A stretch of DNA of 26,467 nucleotides. Source: CAYQAJ01 sp964415245 (GTDB lineage: Bacteria > Planctomycetota > Planctomycetia > Pirellulales > Pirellulaceae). The stretch spans positions 1-26,467 of the forward strand of contig CAYQAJ010000038.1 in the NCBI GenBank assembly GCA_964415245.1, in the 5' to 3' direction. The notes below the pieces were generated by a model, which did no database searches, had not been told where the DNA came from, and was given only the letters and a program-made list of their open reading frames with translations. The first letter of the stretch is position 1, and the number at the start of each line of letters is the position of its first letter. Of the stretch, positions 1 to 7,815 are shown piece by piece. Made by a program: the position numbers and the translations under genes.

Positions 1-332
1 CCAGGGCCGGAAGGCGGTACGGCTGTTGCCTGACGGGAGACTGGGCCACAATCCAGTCTTCCGCCCGAATGACAGGGGACTCGAGTGTGCAAACGGCGAT
101 GCACATGCAAGAAAAAACGAGCAGACGTCGCTCCATGACGAGCCTTTCCCGATTGAGAATCGCGATCCTTTGGTCCTCTTGATACCATCGGTGCCGTTCG
201 CCGTATCGCACCAAAACTACCCCGCTCGCCATGCTCAACCGGTAATCCCGGTACTACCGGTTTGATAAATCGCACCCGGAAATTCGAGGTGCTCTTTCCA
301 AGGCGTCAGGATCGTCCGCGACAGATTCGCTT

Positions 333-545
333 TAGTTCCTGTTGTGACATCGCTGGCGCATCTGCAGATAGCGCCGCTCAAACGCGGCGTCGTCCAGTTT
401 GGGAAACCTGCGCCGCAGGCCGTCGAAACGTTAACGGCCCGAATGATCTCCGTACATCGAGTCCCCGAAATCCTGGAGACGGCATTTACGCAGCGTTTGG
501 CCTTGCTTCAAGCTGGCTCGTGCAATTCGGGCAGCGGGTGGCGTT
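333..545 (-). pseudogene. Decayed copy A of zinc-knuckle tail plus CHNRNY small-gene module
   Basis: Read on the minus strand, 507-545 encodes a zinc-knuckle tail (TRCPNCTSQLE, ending at an in-frame TAA). It is identical over 36 nt (507-542) to the end of the mscL gene at 1472-1507. Further along the same strand, 333-423 closely resembles the end of the intact small gene at 7794-8030, including the region coding for its RRRFP and CHNRN segments. No start codon or continuous frame joins the pieces, so this is a remnant. The order of the two parts is the same as in the two other copies in this window (1335-1507 and 7794-8135), which points to one duplicated unit rather than chance similarity. 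Confidence 0.65.
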
Positions 546-622
546 ACTCCAACTGGGTGAGTGGCGGTCGGACCGGAGGGATGAGCACCCGGGTGGTCGT
601 CTTTCGTTGGCATCGAAGCAGT

Positions 623-651
623 GTGACCTTCCAACCCGGTCGTGCTACAAT
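623..651 (+). promoter_or_regulatory. Probable promoter of the antitoxin/PIN pair, near-leaderless
   Basis: GTGACC (623-628), a 17-nt spacer and TACAAT (646-651) resemble a sigma-70 promoter. The ATG at 658 starts only 6 nt after the -10 box, so transcription would begin at or within a base or two of the start codon. No Shine-Dalgarno sequence is seen in front of that ATG, which fits leaderless translation. The boxes are visible in the sequence; the activity is inferred. Confidence 0.45.
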
Positions 652-657
652 TCCAAT

Positions 658-939
658 ATGGCTATCGACCCCAAACAGATCGAATTAAGTCCCGAGATGC
701 AGCGGGCCATTGCCGAAAAGGCGGAGCAGGCGGGGAAACCCTGGGACGAAGTTCTTTGGGACGCGATTAAGCTCTCGCCGCCGAGTCGATCGGTCGCTCC
801 CGAAGAAAACGCCGGCGAATCCTTCTACGATGCGATGCACGATCTGATCGGCATCGTGACGGATGCTCCCTCCGACCTCAGCGTGAACCCGAAATACCTG
901 GAAGGATTCGGGCGTGATTGCCGAACCGGTGCTGATTGA
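658..939 (+). CDS. Small putative antitoxin upstream of a PIN toxin
   Basis: This 93-residue protein begins MAIDPKQIELSPEMQRAIAE and continues with a helical, charged segment typical of the antitoxin half of VapBC-like pairs. The downstream PIN-domain gene overlaps its end by 26 nt, the usual toxin-antitoxin arrangement. I cannot assign a named DNA-binding fold; the antitoxin call rests mainly on size, helix-rich character and position. The start at 658 is preferred because a promoter-like -35/-10 pair ends just before it and the upstream extension runs through repeat debris. The expected role is to bind and neutralise the toxin and to autoregulate the pair. Confidence 0.6.
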   Translation: MAIDPKQIELSPEMQRAIAEKAEQAGKPWDEVLWDAIKLSPPSRSVAPEENAGESFYDAMHDLIGIVTDAPSDLSVNPKYLEGFGRDCRTGAD

Positions 940-1333
940 CACGGGGCCGATCGTCGCCATGCTCTCCGATCGCGACGATCACCATGACCGCTGCGTGGAG
1001 CAATCTCGGGAACTGCCGCGGCGCCTCTTCACGTGCTGGCCCGTCGGCACGGAAGCCGCCTTCATCTTGCGAAATGCTGCGGGGGCGGTAGATGGGCTTC
1101 TGCGCCGAGTGAGCGCGGGCGATCTGGCGATTCTACCGCTAACCGCATCCGATGCTGAGTCCGTCCGATGGATCCTTGCCAAGTACCGCGATCAACAGTT
1201 CGACTTGGCCGACGTCTGCCTCATGCATCTTGCGAACCGAGACGGCATCGAACACGTTTTCACCATTGATAAGCGTCACTTCTCGGTCTTTCGAAATGCG
1301 ACCGGCGCTTCTCTAAAGCTGCTCCCCGAGTAG
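914..1333 (+). CDS. PIN-domain ribonuclease toxin (VapC-like)
   Basis: The 139-residue product has the PIN-domain layout. An early acidic motif lies in VLIDTGPIVAML (Asp near residue 9), a middle segment includes WPVGTEAAFIL (Glu near residue 47), and a late acidic pair occurs in FDLADVCLMHLA, followed by the typical ending VFTIDKRHFSVFR. These acidic residues coordinate the metal used for RNA cleavage in this family. The start is GTG at 914, inside the upstream antitoxin frame, so translation is probably coupled. Length is normal for VapC. The RNA target cannot be told from sequence. This looks like an intact type II toxin. Confidence 0.85.
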   Translation: MIAEPVLIDTGPIVAMLSDRDDHHDRCVEQSRELPRRLFTCWPVGTEAAFILRNAAGAVDGLLRRVSAGDLAILPLTASDAESVRWILAKYRDQQFDLADVCLMHLANRDGIEHVFTIDKRHFSVFRNATGASLKLLPE

Positions 1334-1334
1334 A

Positions 1335-1450
1335 GCCGCTCGAGCGCGGCGTCGTGCATGCGGGGGAATCGGCGGCGCGGGCCGACGCGGATCAGCTTCA
1401 GCGTTCGCTCGGCGCCAAGCAACATCTGGGCCAGCTTCCTGGCCGGTCTT
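1335..1450 (-). pseudogene. Decayed copy B of the CHNRNY small gene, downstream of mscL
   Basis: On the minus strand this stretch encodes LAQMLLGAERTLKLIRVG followed by PRRRFPRMHDAALERLY. This parallels LAQVFQLNERALKLFRIG and LRRRFPNLDDAAFEKLY of the intact gene at 7794-8030. The N-terminal third and the CHNRNY end are missing, and the frame instead continues into unrelated residues. It directly follows the mscL stop codon, so the order zinc-ribbon tail then small gene is again kept. Called a remnant rather than a gene. Confidence 0.65.
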
Positions 1451-1885
1451 TCACGCGGCGCCCGTCTGCGGTTCAAGCTGGCTCGTGCAATTCGGGCAGC
1501 GGGTGGCCGACAGGTCGATCGTCGATTTGCAGTACGGGCAGGCTTTGATGGTTGCCGGCTTGGCAGGCTCTTGCCGCTTGAACCTGTTCATTTGCCGGAT
1601 CACGAGGAAGATGACAAACGCCACGATGACGAAGTCGAGCAGGTTGTTGATGAACGCGCCATAGTGGATGGCCACCTCTTCGGCCACGTCCGTCTTTTCG
1701 CGCAGCACGATGGCGAGGCTGGAGAAGTCCATATTGCCCAGCAGCATTCCGATGGGGGGCATGACGACGTCGCTGACCAGCGAAGTCACGATTTTGCCGA
1801 ACGCCGCGCCGATGATGATGCCGACCGCCATGTCGACCACGTTGCCCTTTACGGCGAACTCCTTGAACTCTTTGAGAATTCCCAT
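1451..1885 (-). CDS. mscL: Large-conductance mechanosensitive channel MscL with zinc-ribbon tail
   Basis: The 144-residue protein is a recognisable MscL. It has the amphipathic N-terminus MGILKEFKEFAVKGNVVDMA, the pore-lining first membrane helix (GIIIGAAFGKIVTSLVSDVV, about residues 22-41), a periplasmic loop and a second helix (NNLLDFVIVAFVIFLVI, about 80-97). In the cell it opens under membrane tension to release solutes during osmotic downshock. The tail carries two CxxC pairs (CPYC and CPNC, about residues 115-134), a zinc-ribbon add-on not found in classical E. coli MscL. A GGGAGAT Shine-Dalgarno precedes the ATG, and TACAAT at 1939-1934 may be the -10 box. The last 36 nt encoding the second knuckle recur at two other places in this window. 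Confidence 0.95.
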   Translation of the reverse strand: MGILKEFKEFAVKGNVVDMAVGIIIGAAFGKIVTSLVSDVVMPPIGMLLGNMDFSSLAIVLREKTDVAEEVAIHYGAFINNLLDFVIVAFVIFLVIRQMNRFKRQEPAKPATIKACPYCKSTIDLSATRCPNCTSQLEPQTGAA

Positions 1886-1956
1886 GGGTGATCTCCCGAA
1901 GTGAAGTGACGTTGTCGAGACGTGGAAGCGTGCATTGTACGCGAGCGCGGAACGAG

Positions 1957-1977
1957 TTTTCAGTTTTCAGTTTTCAG
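1957..1977. repeat. TTTTCAG heptamer, three tandem units
   Basis: Three perfect TTTTCAG units lie upstream of mscL, in its likely -35 region. They resemble the heptamer repeats seen at 2071-2105 and 25590-25652, and CTGAAAA, their complement, occurs at the latter locus (25565-25571). Confidence 0.8.
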
Positions 1978-2070
1978 TACCAAAGCGGGGTGGCACTTGG
2001 CGTCGAGGCGGTGCATGGTAAGCTACGGGTGGGCGGACGCAAGGAAGCCGGGTGGGCTTCCCCAAGTCAA

Positions 2071-2105
2071 GACAACGGACAACTGACCACGGACAACTGA
2101 CAAGC
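2071..2105. repeat. GACAACT-type heptamer array, five units
   Basis: The five consecutive 7-mers are GACAACG, GACAACT, GACCACG, GACAACT and GACAAGC. Arrays with a strict 7-nt period and drifting unit sequence match the short tandemly repeated elements known from cyanobacterial intergenic DNA. With 1957-1977 they fill most of the otherwise gene-free 1886-2166 interval between divergent mscL and the hsp20-lon pair. Confidence 0.8.
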
Positions 2106-2166
2106 GACCGGCACGCCGCAGAGGGATGTCGATATCGGCCACTTTGTCGATCATTCGACGCCAACC

Positions 2167-2541
2167 GTGAAACGGCAACTCTCCGAATACCTCGATCTAC
2201 TGTTCGCATCCACGGGCTCGCCCTATGCCAGGGCGGCGTGGCGGCCGGCCGCCGACGTATATCGCTGCGAGCACGGATGGCTGGTCAAGTTCGACCTGGC
2301 CGGAGTCCGCCCGGAGGACATCGAAATCCACGTCCGGGGGCGCAGCTTGGTTGTTGCCGGCACGCGGCGCGATTCGCGCGTTTACCAGCGGCAGCAAGCG
2401 CACCTGATGGAAATCGCCTACAGCCGTTTTGAGCGCTCCGTCGAGCTGCCCGAGGAGATTGCCGAGGCCGAGGTTCGCACGGAGTATCGCGACGGCATGT
2501 TGCTGGTCCACGTGTTGGCCCGGGGAGAGGCGGGGCCATGA
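2167..2541 (+). CDS. Hsp20/alpha-crystallin family small heat-shock protein
   Basis: The 124-residue protein has the alpha-crystallin domain. It contains PAADVYRCEHGWLVKFDLAG and VRPEDIEIHVRGRSLVVAG (about residues 25-65), then the conserved FERSVELPEEI and a terminal strand segment (YRDGMLLVHVLA). Such proteins bind unfolding polypeptides and hold them for refolding or degradation. The start is GTG at 2167; no clear Shine-Dalgarno is seen, so the start is less certain. Its stop overlaps the lon start in an ATGA junction, so a holding chaperone and the Lon protease are made from one message. That is a sensible protein quality-control pairing. The C-terminal I-x-I oligomerisation motif is not evident. 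Confidence 0.88.
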   Translation: MKRQLSEYLDLLFASTGSPYARAAWRPAADVYRCEHGWLVKFDLAGVRPEDIEIHVRGRSLVVAGTRRDSRVYQRQQAHLMEIAYSRFERSVELPEEIAEAEVRTEYRDGMLLVHVLARGEAGP

Positions 2542-4910
2542 CCGATTCGCCGACCACCTCGACCGTCTATCCGGTTCTACCGATGCGGGGCAGCGTGCTG
2601 TTTCCGTTTCAGATGATGCCGATTTCGGCAGGACGGCGCAGCTCGGTCGCGGCCCTCGAGGCGGCCGTGGAAAGCGAGGAAAAAACGCTGGTCATCGTTT
2701 CCCAAAAGAAACCGGACGTCGAGGAGCCGAAGTTCGAGGACCTGTTCGATGTCGGCACGCTGGCCGTGATCAAGCGGATGAATCGCGCGGGCGACGTGAT
2801 TCAGGCGATCGTGCAGGGCGAATCGCGTGTGCGGCTGGTCCGCGCGGCCGAGCAAGAGGGGTACCTGAAGGTCGAGGTCGAAGCATTACCCGAGCCCAGC
2901 GACACGAATACCGAGATCGAAGCCCTGTACGCCGAGGTGGGCACGCTGGCGCAGCGGGCCTTGGAGCTGATTCAGCCGCAAACGAACGTGCCGGTCGAGG
3001 CGCTGCTGCAAGGCGTCGAAAGGCCGATTCAGCTCGTCTACCTCCTCGGCGCCATCTTCGCTTTGGGTCTGGAGAAGGAGCAGGCCCTGCTCGCTTCGAC
3101 GACAGTCGAGCAGGCGCTGCGGATCATGCACGAGTATCTGTCGCACGAGGTGCAGGTGCTGGAGTTGCGTCAGCAGATTGCCAGCCAGGCGGCGACGGAA
3201 ATGAGCAAGCAGCAGCGCGAATACATGCTCCGCCAGCAGCTTCAGGCCATTAAGAAGGAACTGGGCGAGCAGAATCCCGAAGAGGCGGAGGCCTCGGAGC
3301 TGCGGCGCCGCATGGAAGAAGCCCAGTTGCCGGAAAACGTGCAAAAGGAAGTAGAGAAGGAGCTGGGACGCCTGGAGCGGATGTCGCCCGCCGCGCCCGA
3401 CTTCCAGATTGCCCGCACCTACATCGACCTGGCCCTGGAGCTTCCTTGGAGCAAGACAACCGACGACGTGCTCGACCTGCCGCACGCCCGCCAGGTGCTC
3501 GACGAAGACCACTACGACCTAAGCGACGTGAAGGACCGCATCATCGAGCACCTGGCGGTGATGAAGAGGAACCCCCAGGCCAAGGCCCCCATTCTGTGCT
3601 TTGTCGGTCCCCCCGGCGTGGGCAAGACCTCGCTGGGCCAGTCGATAGCACGGGCCATGGGCCGCATGTTCGATCGGATCAGCCTGGGCGGCCTGCACGA
3701 TGAAGCGGAACTGCGCGGCCACCGCCGCACGTATATCGGCGCGATGCCGGGACGGATCATCCAGGCCATTCGCCGCGCCGGCGTGCGTAACCCTGTGCTG
3801 ATGCTCGATGAGGTCGACAAGCTGGGGCGGGACTTCCGCGGCGACCCGGCGTCGGCGCTGATGGAGATTCTGGACCCCGCGCAGAATCGCGAGTTTCACG
3901 ATAACTATCTCGACCTGCCATTTGACCTCAGCAAGGTGTTCTTTATTACCACGGGCAACACGCTGGACAACATTCCCCGTCCGCTGCTGGATCGAATGGA
4001 GGTGTTGCGGCTGGCCGGTTACAGCGACGAGGAAAAGGGCGAAATCGCCCGCCGCTATCTCATACCGCGGCAGCTCTCGGAAGCCGGTCTCACCGCCGAG
4101 CAATTGACCATTTCCAACGAGACCCTGGCCCACATCATTCGTCGCTACACGCGCGAGGCCGGCGTGCGCGAGCTGGAACGGATGATCGGCCGTGTTGCCC
4201 GCAAAGTCACGACGCGATTTGCCCAAGGCGACACGCACACCGCCAGCGTGCAGCCCACCGATCTGGCCGAGTTGCTTGGCGCCGAGCGATTCCTTCCGGA
4301 AAAAGCCCGCCGCACGCTCCGCCCCGGAGTGGCGGCCGGTTTGGCGTGGACCGAAGCGGGGGGCGAGGTGCTGTACGTCGAAGTGGTGCTGTTGCCCAAG
4401 GGCCGCGGCATGTTGCTGACCGGCCAGCTTGGCGACGTGATGCGCGAGTCGGCCAAAGCCGCCCGCAGTTACATCCTGTCGCAAGCCCGGTCGCTGGGAT
4501 TGGACGCCCAGAAAATTCAGAAATCGGCGGTTCACGTCCACGTGCCGGCTGGCGCGGTTCCCAAGGACGGCCCCTCGGCGGGCGTCGCGATGGCGACGGC
4601 GTTGGCTTCCGTCTACTCCGACTGCGCATCGCGCGGCGACACCGCCATGACGGGCGAAATCACCTTGAGCGGCCTGGTGCTGCCCGTGGGGGGCATCAAG
4701 GAAAAGGTGCTGGCCGCACACCGAGCCGGGCTGCGGCGCGTCATTCTGCCACGCGAGAACGAAAAGAATCTTCGCGATCTGCCCGAACAGGTGCGGGCGG
4801 AGTTGGAAATCGTCTTCGCCGATAAAATCGAAGACGTGCTCGCCGCGGCCATACCGGAGCTCGCCGCGCGCATCGACGAAGGGGCGCTGGCCGCCGCCGA
4901 CCGGGAGTGA
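2538..4910 (+). CDS. lon: ATP-dependent Lon protease
   Basis: The 790-residue length and full domain order match bacterial LonA. There is an N-terminal substrate-binding domain (from VYPVLPMRGSVLFPFQ, residues about 8-210), a coiled-coil linker, and an AAA+ module with Walker A GPPGVGKTS at 357-365 and Walker B VLMLDEVDK. The C-terminal protease domain has catalytic Ser680 in PKDGPSAG and Lys723 in GGIKEK, the same 43-residue spacing as in the E. coli enzyme. Lon degrades misfolded and regulatory proteins in the cytoplasm. It is translationally coupled to the upstream Hsp20 gene through an ATGA overlap. No truncation or lost active-site residue is seen. Confidence 0.97.
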   Translation: MTDSPTTSTVYPVLPMRGSVLFPFQMMPISAGRRSSVAALEAAVESEEKTLVIVSQKKPDVEEPKFEDLFDVGTLAVIKRMNRAGDVIQAIVQGESRVRLVRAAEQEGYLKVEVEALPEPSDTNTEIEALYAEVGTLAQRALELIQPQTNVPVEALLQGVERPIQLVYLLGAIFALGLEKEQALLASTTVEQALRIMHEYLSHEVQVLELRQQIASQAATEMSKQQREYMLRQQLQAIKKELGEQNPEEAEASELRRRMEEAQLPENVQKEVEKELGRLERMSPAAPDFQIARTYIDLALELPWSKTTDDVLDLPHARQVLDEDHYDLSDVKDRIIEHLAVMKRNPQAKAPILCFVGPPGVGKTSLGQSIARAMGRMFDRISLGGLHDEAELRGHRRTYIGAMPGRIIQAIRRAGVRNPVLMLDEVDKLGRDFRGDPASALMEILDPAQNREFHDNYLDLPFDLSKVFFITTGNTLDNIPRPLLDRMEVLRLAGYSDEEKGEIARRYLIPRQLSEAGLTAEQLTISNETLAHIIRRYTREAGVRELERMIGRVARKVTTRFAQGDTHTASVQPTDLAELLGAERFLPEKARRTLRPGVAAGLAWTEAGGEVLYVEVVLLPKGRGMLLTGQLGDVMRESAKAARSYILSQARSLGLDAQKIQKSAVHVHVPAGAVPKDGPSAGVAMATALASVYSDCASRGDTAMTGEITLSGLVLPVGGIKEKVLAAHRAGLRRVILPRENEKNLRDLPEQVRAELEIVFADKIEDVLAAAIPELAARIDEGALAAADRE

Positions 4911-4986
4911 CAGACGGTACGATCCGTGGGAGTACGTCGCCCGCCGCGCCGACCAGCTCCCCGTTGTCGAGAGAAAGGAATCAACG

Positions 4987-7149
4987 ATGAAACGGAGCAC
5001 TGCGAAGAAGCGGGCATCAAAGAAGCGGCTTTCCTCCCAGGGCCGCAAGGCGGGCAACGGCTGGACCGCGCTGACTTGGGACGACTTGGAGCGGTGGGCC
5101 GGCGATCGCAGCGTTTCGCGGGGCCGCGCCTACCAGCGCGGGGGGCGGGTTCACGATCTGGCCGTCGCCGATGACGGCCGGCTGCTGGCAACCGTTATGG
5201 GGGGCGATCGCTACATCGTCAGCGTAGGACTGGCGGCCGGGAAACGCGGCGAGCGCCTCGATTCCCGTTGCACCTGTCCCGTCGGCGCGAGCGGTTGCAA
5301 GCACGCCGTGGCGGTCGTGGCCGAGTACCTTCAGGCAATGGCCGACGAGACGCAAGTTCCGACGGCCGATCCCCAGGATCAACGTTGGGCGAAGCTCGAC
5401 GGCAGCGACGATCAGTATGAAGCGGAAGACATCGACGACGAGGGGGTCTTCGACGACGCGGAAGAAGACGAATTCGACGAACGCGCAAAGCCCGGCAGGC
5501 GGAGCGGGAAGTCCAAGCGCGATCCTGCCCGGCGCACCCGCGCCCAATGGGAAGAGAAAATCGCAGAGCACATTCGGGCCAAGGATCGACAGGAACTGGC
5601 CGATCTCGTGTGTTCGCTGGTGGGGCGTTTCCCAGAACTGCGAGAGGAATTTCGCGAGCGGATCGCGCTGAGCGAGGGGGACGTCGATCGGCTCGTCGCC
5701 CAGGCGCGCCGCGAAATGAAGGAGCGTACGTCGGAAATCGGCTGGCAGCACCATTGGGACCATGAAGGGTTTACGCCCGACTACAGCCGATTGAAGCACC
5801 GGTTGGAACGCCTGGTCGAATTGGGTCAAGCCGACGCCGTGGTGAAGCTCGGGCGAGAGTTCATTGAGGCGGCGATGCGCCAGATCGAGCAGTCGGACGA
5901 CGAGGGCGAGACCGGGATGGCGGTGGCCGACTGCATGTCGGTCGTGTTTGAGGCCGTCGGGGAATCCTCGCTCGCGGCGCCGCAGAAGCTGCTGTTCGCC
6001 ATCGACGCCTGTTTGCGAGACGACTATGACGTACTCCACGATGCCGCCGCCAAAGTTCTCGACGCCTCCTGGCGAAAGGAAGATTGGTCGGCGGTCGTCG
6101 AGGAACTAACCCGTCGTTTGAGCCGGTCGTCGCAATTGGAGGGAGAGTCGGAAGGCGATTCGTGGAGTCGCAAGTACCGCCGCGATTGCGTTAGTGGCTG
6201 GCTGTCCTTCGCGCTGGAGAAGGCCGGCCGCGACGAGGAGCTACTGTCGCTCTACGAAGCCGAGGCTCGAACGACCGGCAGTTACGAACGGCTGGTGGAC
6301 TACCTGATCGGCGAGCGCAAATACGAAGACGCCGAGCGGTGGGCCCGCGAAGGCATCGAGAAGACGTGCGAGAAGCTGCCGGGCATTGCGTCGCATTTGG
6401 CGACCTCGCTGCGCGGCGTGGCGCAGCGGCGCAAACAGTGGGACGTGGTGGCCGCCCACGAGGCGCTGAACTTTTTCGAGCAGCCTTCCGCGACCGGCTT
6501 CAATGAGCTGCTGGTTCAGGCGCGCAAGGCGAAGTGCGAAGAGTCGGTGCGTGCTGCGGCGCTAAAGTTCCTGGAGACAGGGGCTTCGCCCATCCAGCGG
6601 ACCGAAATGCGAAAAGGGGCGCGGAGCCTGCGCATCGACCCGGCCTGGACGCTCCCGGTTCCCGACTATCTGATTCCTCTCGCCGTACGCGGTAAAGTGC
6701 GAGCCGGAGTTCCGCGCCCCCACTACGTAGTGCTGCTGGAAATGGCCATCGCCGACAAGAAGCCGGACGACGTGCTGCGCTGGTTCGACAAAATGCCGGC
6801 ACAGGAAAGGCGAGTCGTGGGTGGTTGGGGTTGGGGCGATGCAACCTATGCCGATCAAGTCGCGGCCGCCGTGGCCCAGTCGCATCCCGAGCGGGCGCTC
6901 AAGATCTACCGCAGCAGTCTGGACGCCCAATTGCCGCACGCCGACCCCTCCGCATACTCGGCGGCCGCCGAGTATCTCAAAAAGATGCGCCCGATCATGC
7001 AGTCGCTTGGCTGCGGCGACGAATGGATGACCCTGCTTTCGGAAATCCGGGCGAAGTACGGCAATCGTCCTCGCTTCATGGAAACTCTCGACAAGCTCGA
7101 AGGCCGCACGGTGGTGGAATCCCAGCGGGCGCGCCGGGGTCGGCGGTAA
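4987..7149 (+). CDS. SWIM zinc-finger protein with long helical-repeat region
   Basis: The 720-residue protein starts with a very basic segment (MKRSTAKKRASKKR) and a WTALTWDDLERWAG stretch. The SWIM zinc-binding motif CTCPVGASGCKH follows, with Cys95, Cys97, Cys104 and His106. Residues about 120-165 are strongly acidic. The rest is helix-rich and looks like TPR-type repeats (for example YERLVDYLIGERKYEDAERW). SWIM domains bind DNA or proteins and in bacteria often sit next to SNF2-type helicases. No helicase is visible here, so the partner is unknown. GAAAGGAA in front of the ATG at 4987 is a good ribosome-binding site. It follows lon by 76 nt and may be co-transcribed. The function cannot be narrowed further from sequence. 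Confidence 0.85.
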   Translation: MKRSTAKKRASKKRLSSQGRKAGNGWTALTWDDLERWAGDRSVSRGRAYQRGGRVHDLAVADDGRLLATVMGGDRYIVSVGLAAGKRGERLDSRCTCPVGASGCKHAVAVVAEYLQAMADETQVPTADPQDQRWAKLDGSDDQYEAEDIDDEGVFDDAEEDEFDERAKPGRRSGKSKRDPARRTRAQWEEKIAEHIRAKDRQELADLVCSLVGRFPELREEFRERIALSEGDVDRLVAQARREMKERTSEIGWQHHWDHEGFTPDYSRLKHRLERLVELGQADAVVKLGREFIEAAMRQIEQSDDEGETGMAVADCMSVVFEAVGESSLAAPQKLLFAIDACLRDDYDVLHDAAAKVLDASWRKEDWSAVVEELTRRLSRSSQLEGESEGDSWSRKYRRDCVSGWLSFALEKAGRDEELLSLYEAEARTTGSYERLVDYLIGERKYEDAERWAREGIEKTCEKLPGIASHLATSLRGVAQRRKQWDVVAAHEALNFFEQPSATGFNELLVQARKAKCEESVRAAALKFLETGASPIQRTEMRKGARSLRIDPAWTLPVPDYLIPLAVRGKVRAGVPRPHYVVLLEMAIADKKPDDVLRWFDKMPAQERRVVGGWGWGDATYADQVAAAVAQSHPERALKIYRSSLDAQLPHADPSAYSAAAEYLKKMRPIMQSLGCGDEWMTLLSEIRAKYGNRPRFMETLDKLEGRTVVESQRARRGRR

Positions 7150-7224
7150 CACGTTCGCAAGCGCGCGGGAGCCACGTTTCAGCGGCGAGAACCATCGGTG
7201 CGCGCCGCACCGGGGGCATCGGCG

Positions 7225-7815
7225 TCAGGGGGTGGGACCCTCCGGCGGGCAGAGCGGCTCGGCCTCGGCCACAACCCTTTGCCAGAGATCCTCGATCTGT
7301 AGTTCCCGCACCCACTTGTCGAGATATTCCCTGTCCAGCAACTCCGCCTGTAGCTCGTACACTCGCAATACGTCGCCAAACTGCTTCTCGCTGCCGCCGG
7401 ATTGCTTGCACCACAGCAGCTTCATGAGGATCGTGTCCTCCGGCGCGCTCACGTCGACAAACTGATCGCCGATGTCGATCCGCTGGCGGCGAGCGAATCG
7501 AGACTGGTCGAAGGGAGAGTCGGTCAGCACCCAGAAGTCGACTTTCTCGCCGGTCGACGATTCCAGCAGATTGAACATCCGCTTCGAGCGAGTCGCCTCC
7601 GCGACCGCAGGTTCGCTCAGATAGAAGCGATCGGCCCCAAACGCAACAAGAAGCGGTTGAACGTCGTCGACGCTCAGCCGCGCGACCAGATCGATGTCGT
7701 GCGTGGTCCGCGCTTCGCCCTGCAGGCTGGAGGCATGAGAACCGCTCAGCATGAACTCGATGCCGAGCTCTTGCAGAGTCGCAATGACGTGCGTCAGTAG
7801 TTCCTGTTGTGGCAT
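7225..7815 (-). CDS. Nucleotidyltransferase-fold protein (AbiEii/MNT-like)
   Basis: The 196-residue product has the nucleotidyltransferase signature GSHASSLQGEARTTHDIDLV (about residues 24-43). This is a GS turn followed by the D-x-D metal-binding pair. Later come VDFWVL and a lysine-containing segment (EDTILMKLLWCKQSGG) typical of the AbiEii-like group. Relatives act as toxins or antitoxins that add nucleotides to RNA or proteins, but many are uncharacterised. The start overlaps the end of the small gene at 7794-8030 by 22 nt, and that gene overlaps the TauE exporter, so all three are probably translated in series. Its substrate is unknown; a toxin-antitoxin-like role is inference. Confidence 0.8.
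   Translation of the reverse strand: MPQQELLTHVIATLQELGIEFMLSGSHASSLQGEARTTHDIDLVARLSVDDVQPLLVAFGADRFYLSEPAVAEATRSKRMFNLLESSTGEKVDFWVLTDSPFDQSRFARRQRIDIGDQFVDVSAPEDTILMKLLWCKQSGGSEKQFGDVLRVYELQAELLDREYLDKWVRELQIEDLWQRVVAEAEPLCPPEGPTP

Larger units (their letters stand above)
1..657. other. Mostly gene-free stretch with hairpins and decayed repeat
   Basis: I find no convincing intact gene here. Frame 1 from the first base reads about ten codons to a TGA at 31-33, which could be the tail of an upstream plus-strand gene, but it is too short to prove. Just after it, 35-44 and 53-62 form a 10-bp stem with one G-T pair and an 8-nt loop. There is no T tract, so a terminator role is only possible. 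A second 8-bp inverted repeat lies at 237-244 and 255-262. The remains of a repeated small-gene module occupy roughly 333-545 on the minus strand and are listed separately. The open frame running upstream from the antitoxin start through 262-657 has no domain signature and crosses this repeat, so I do not call it coding. Confidence 0.5.

Noticed and set aside
26..265. 79-residue plus-strand frame near the window start
   Set aside because: Irregular composition, no motif, no ribosome-binding site; it covers two small inverted repeats.
262..657. Open frame extending the antitoxin upstream by about 130 residues
   Set aside because: It runs through the decayed repeat, has no domain signature, and the promoter-like boxes at 623-651 would lie inside it.
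1957..2105. CRISPR array
   Set aside because: Units are only 7 nt with no spacers and no cas genes nearby.
3519..5057. 512-residue minus-strand frame opposite lon
   Set aside because: It is the GC-rich antisense shadow of a clearly coding lon gene; no domains are recognisable.
7196..7212. 6-bp hairpin between the convergent SWIM and nucleotidyltransferase genes as a terminator
   Set aside because: The stem is short, the region is GC-rich and no T tract follows.
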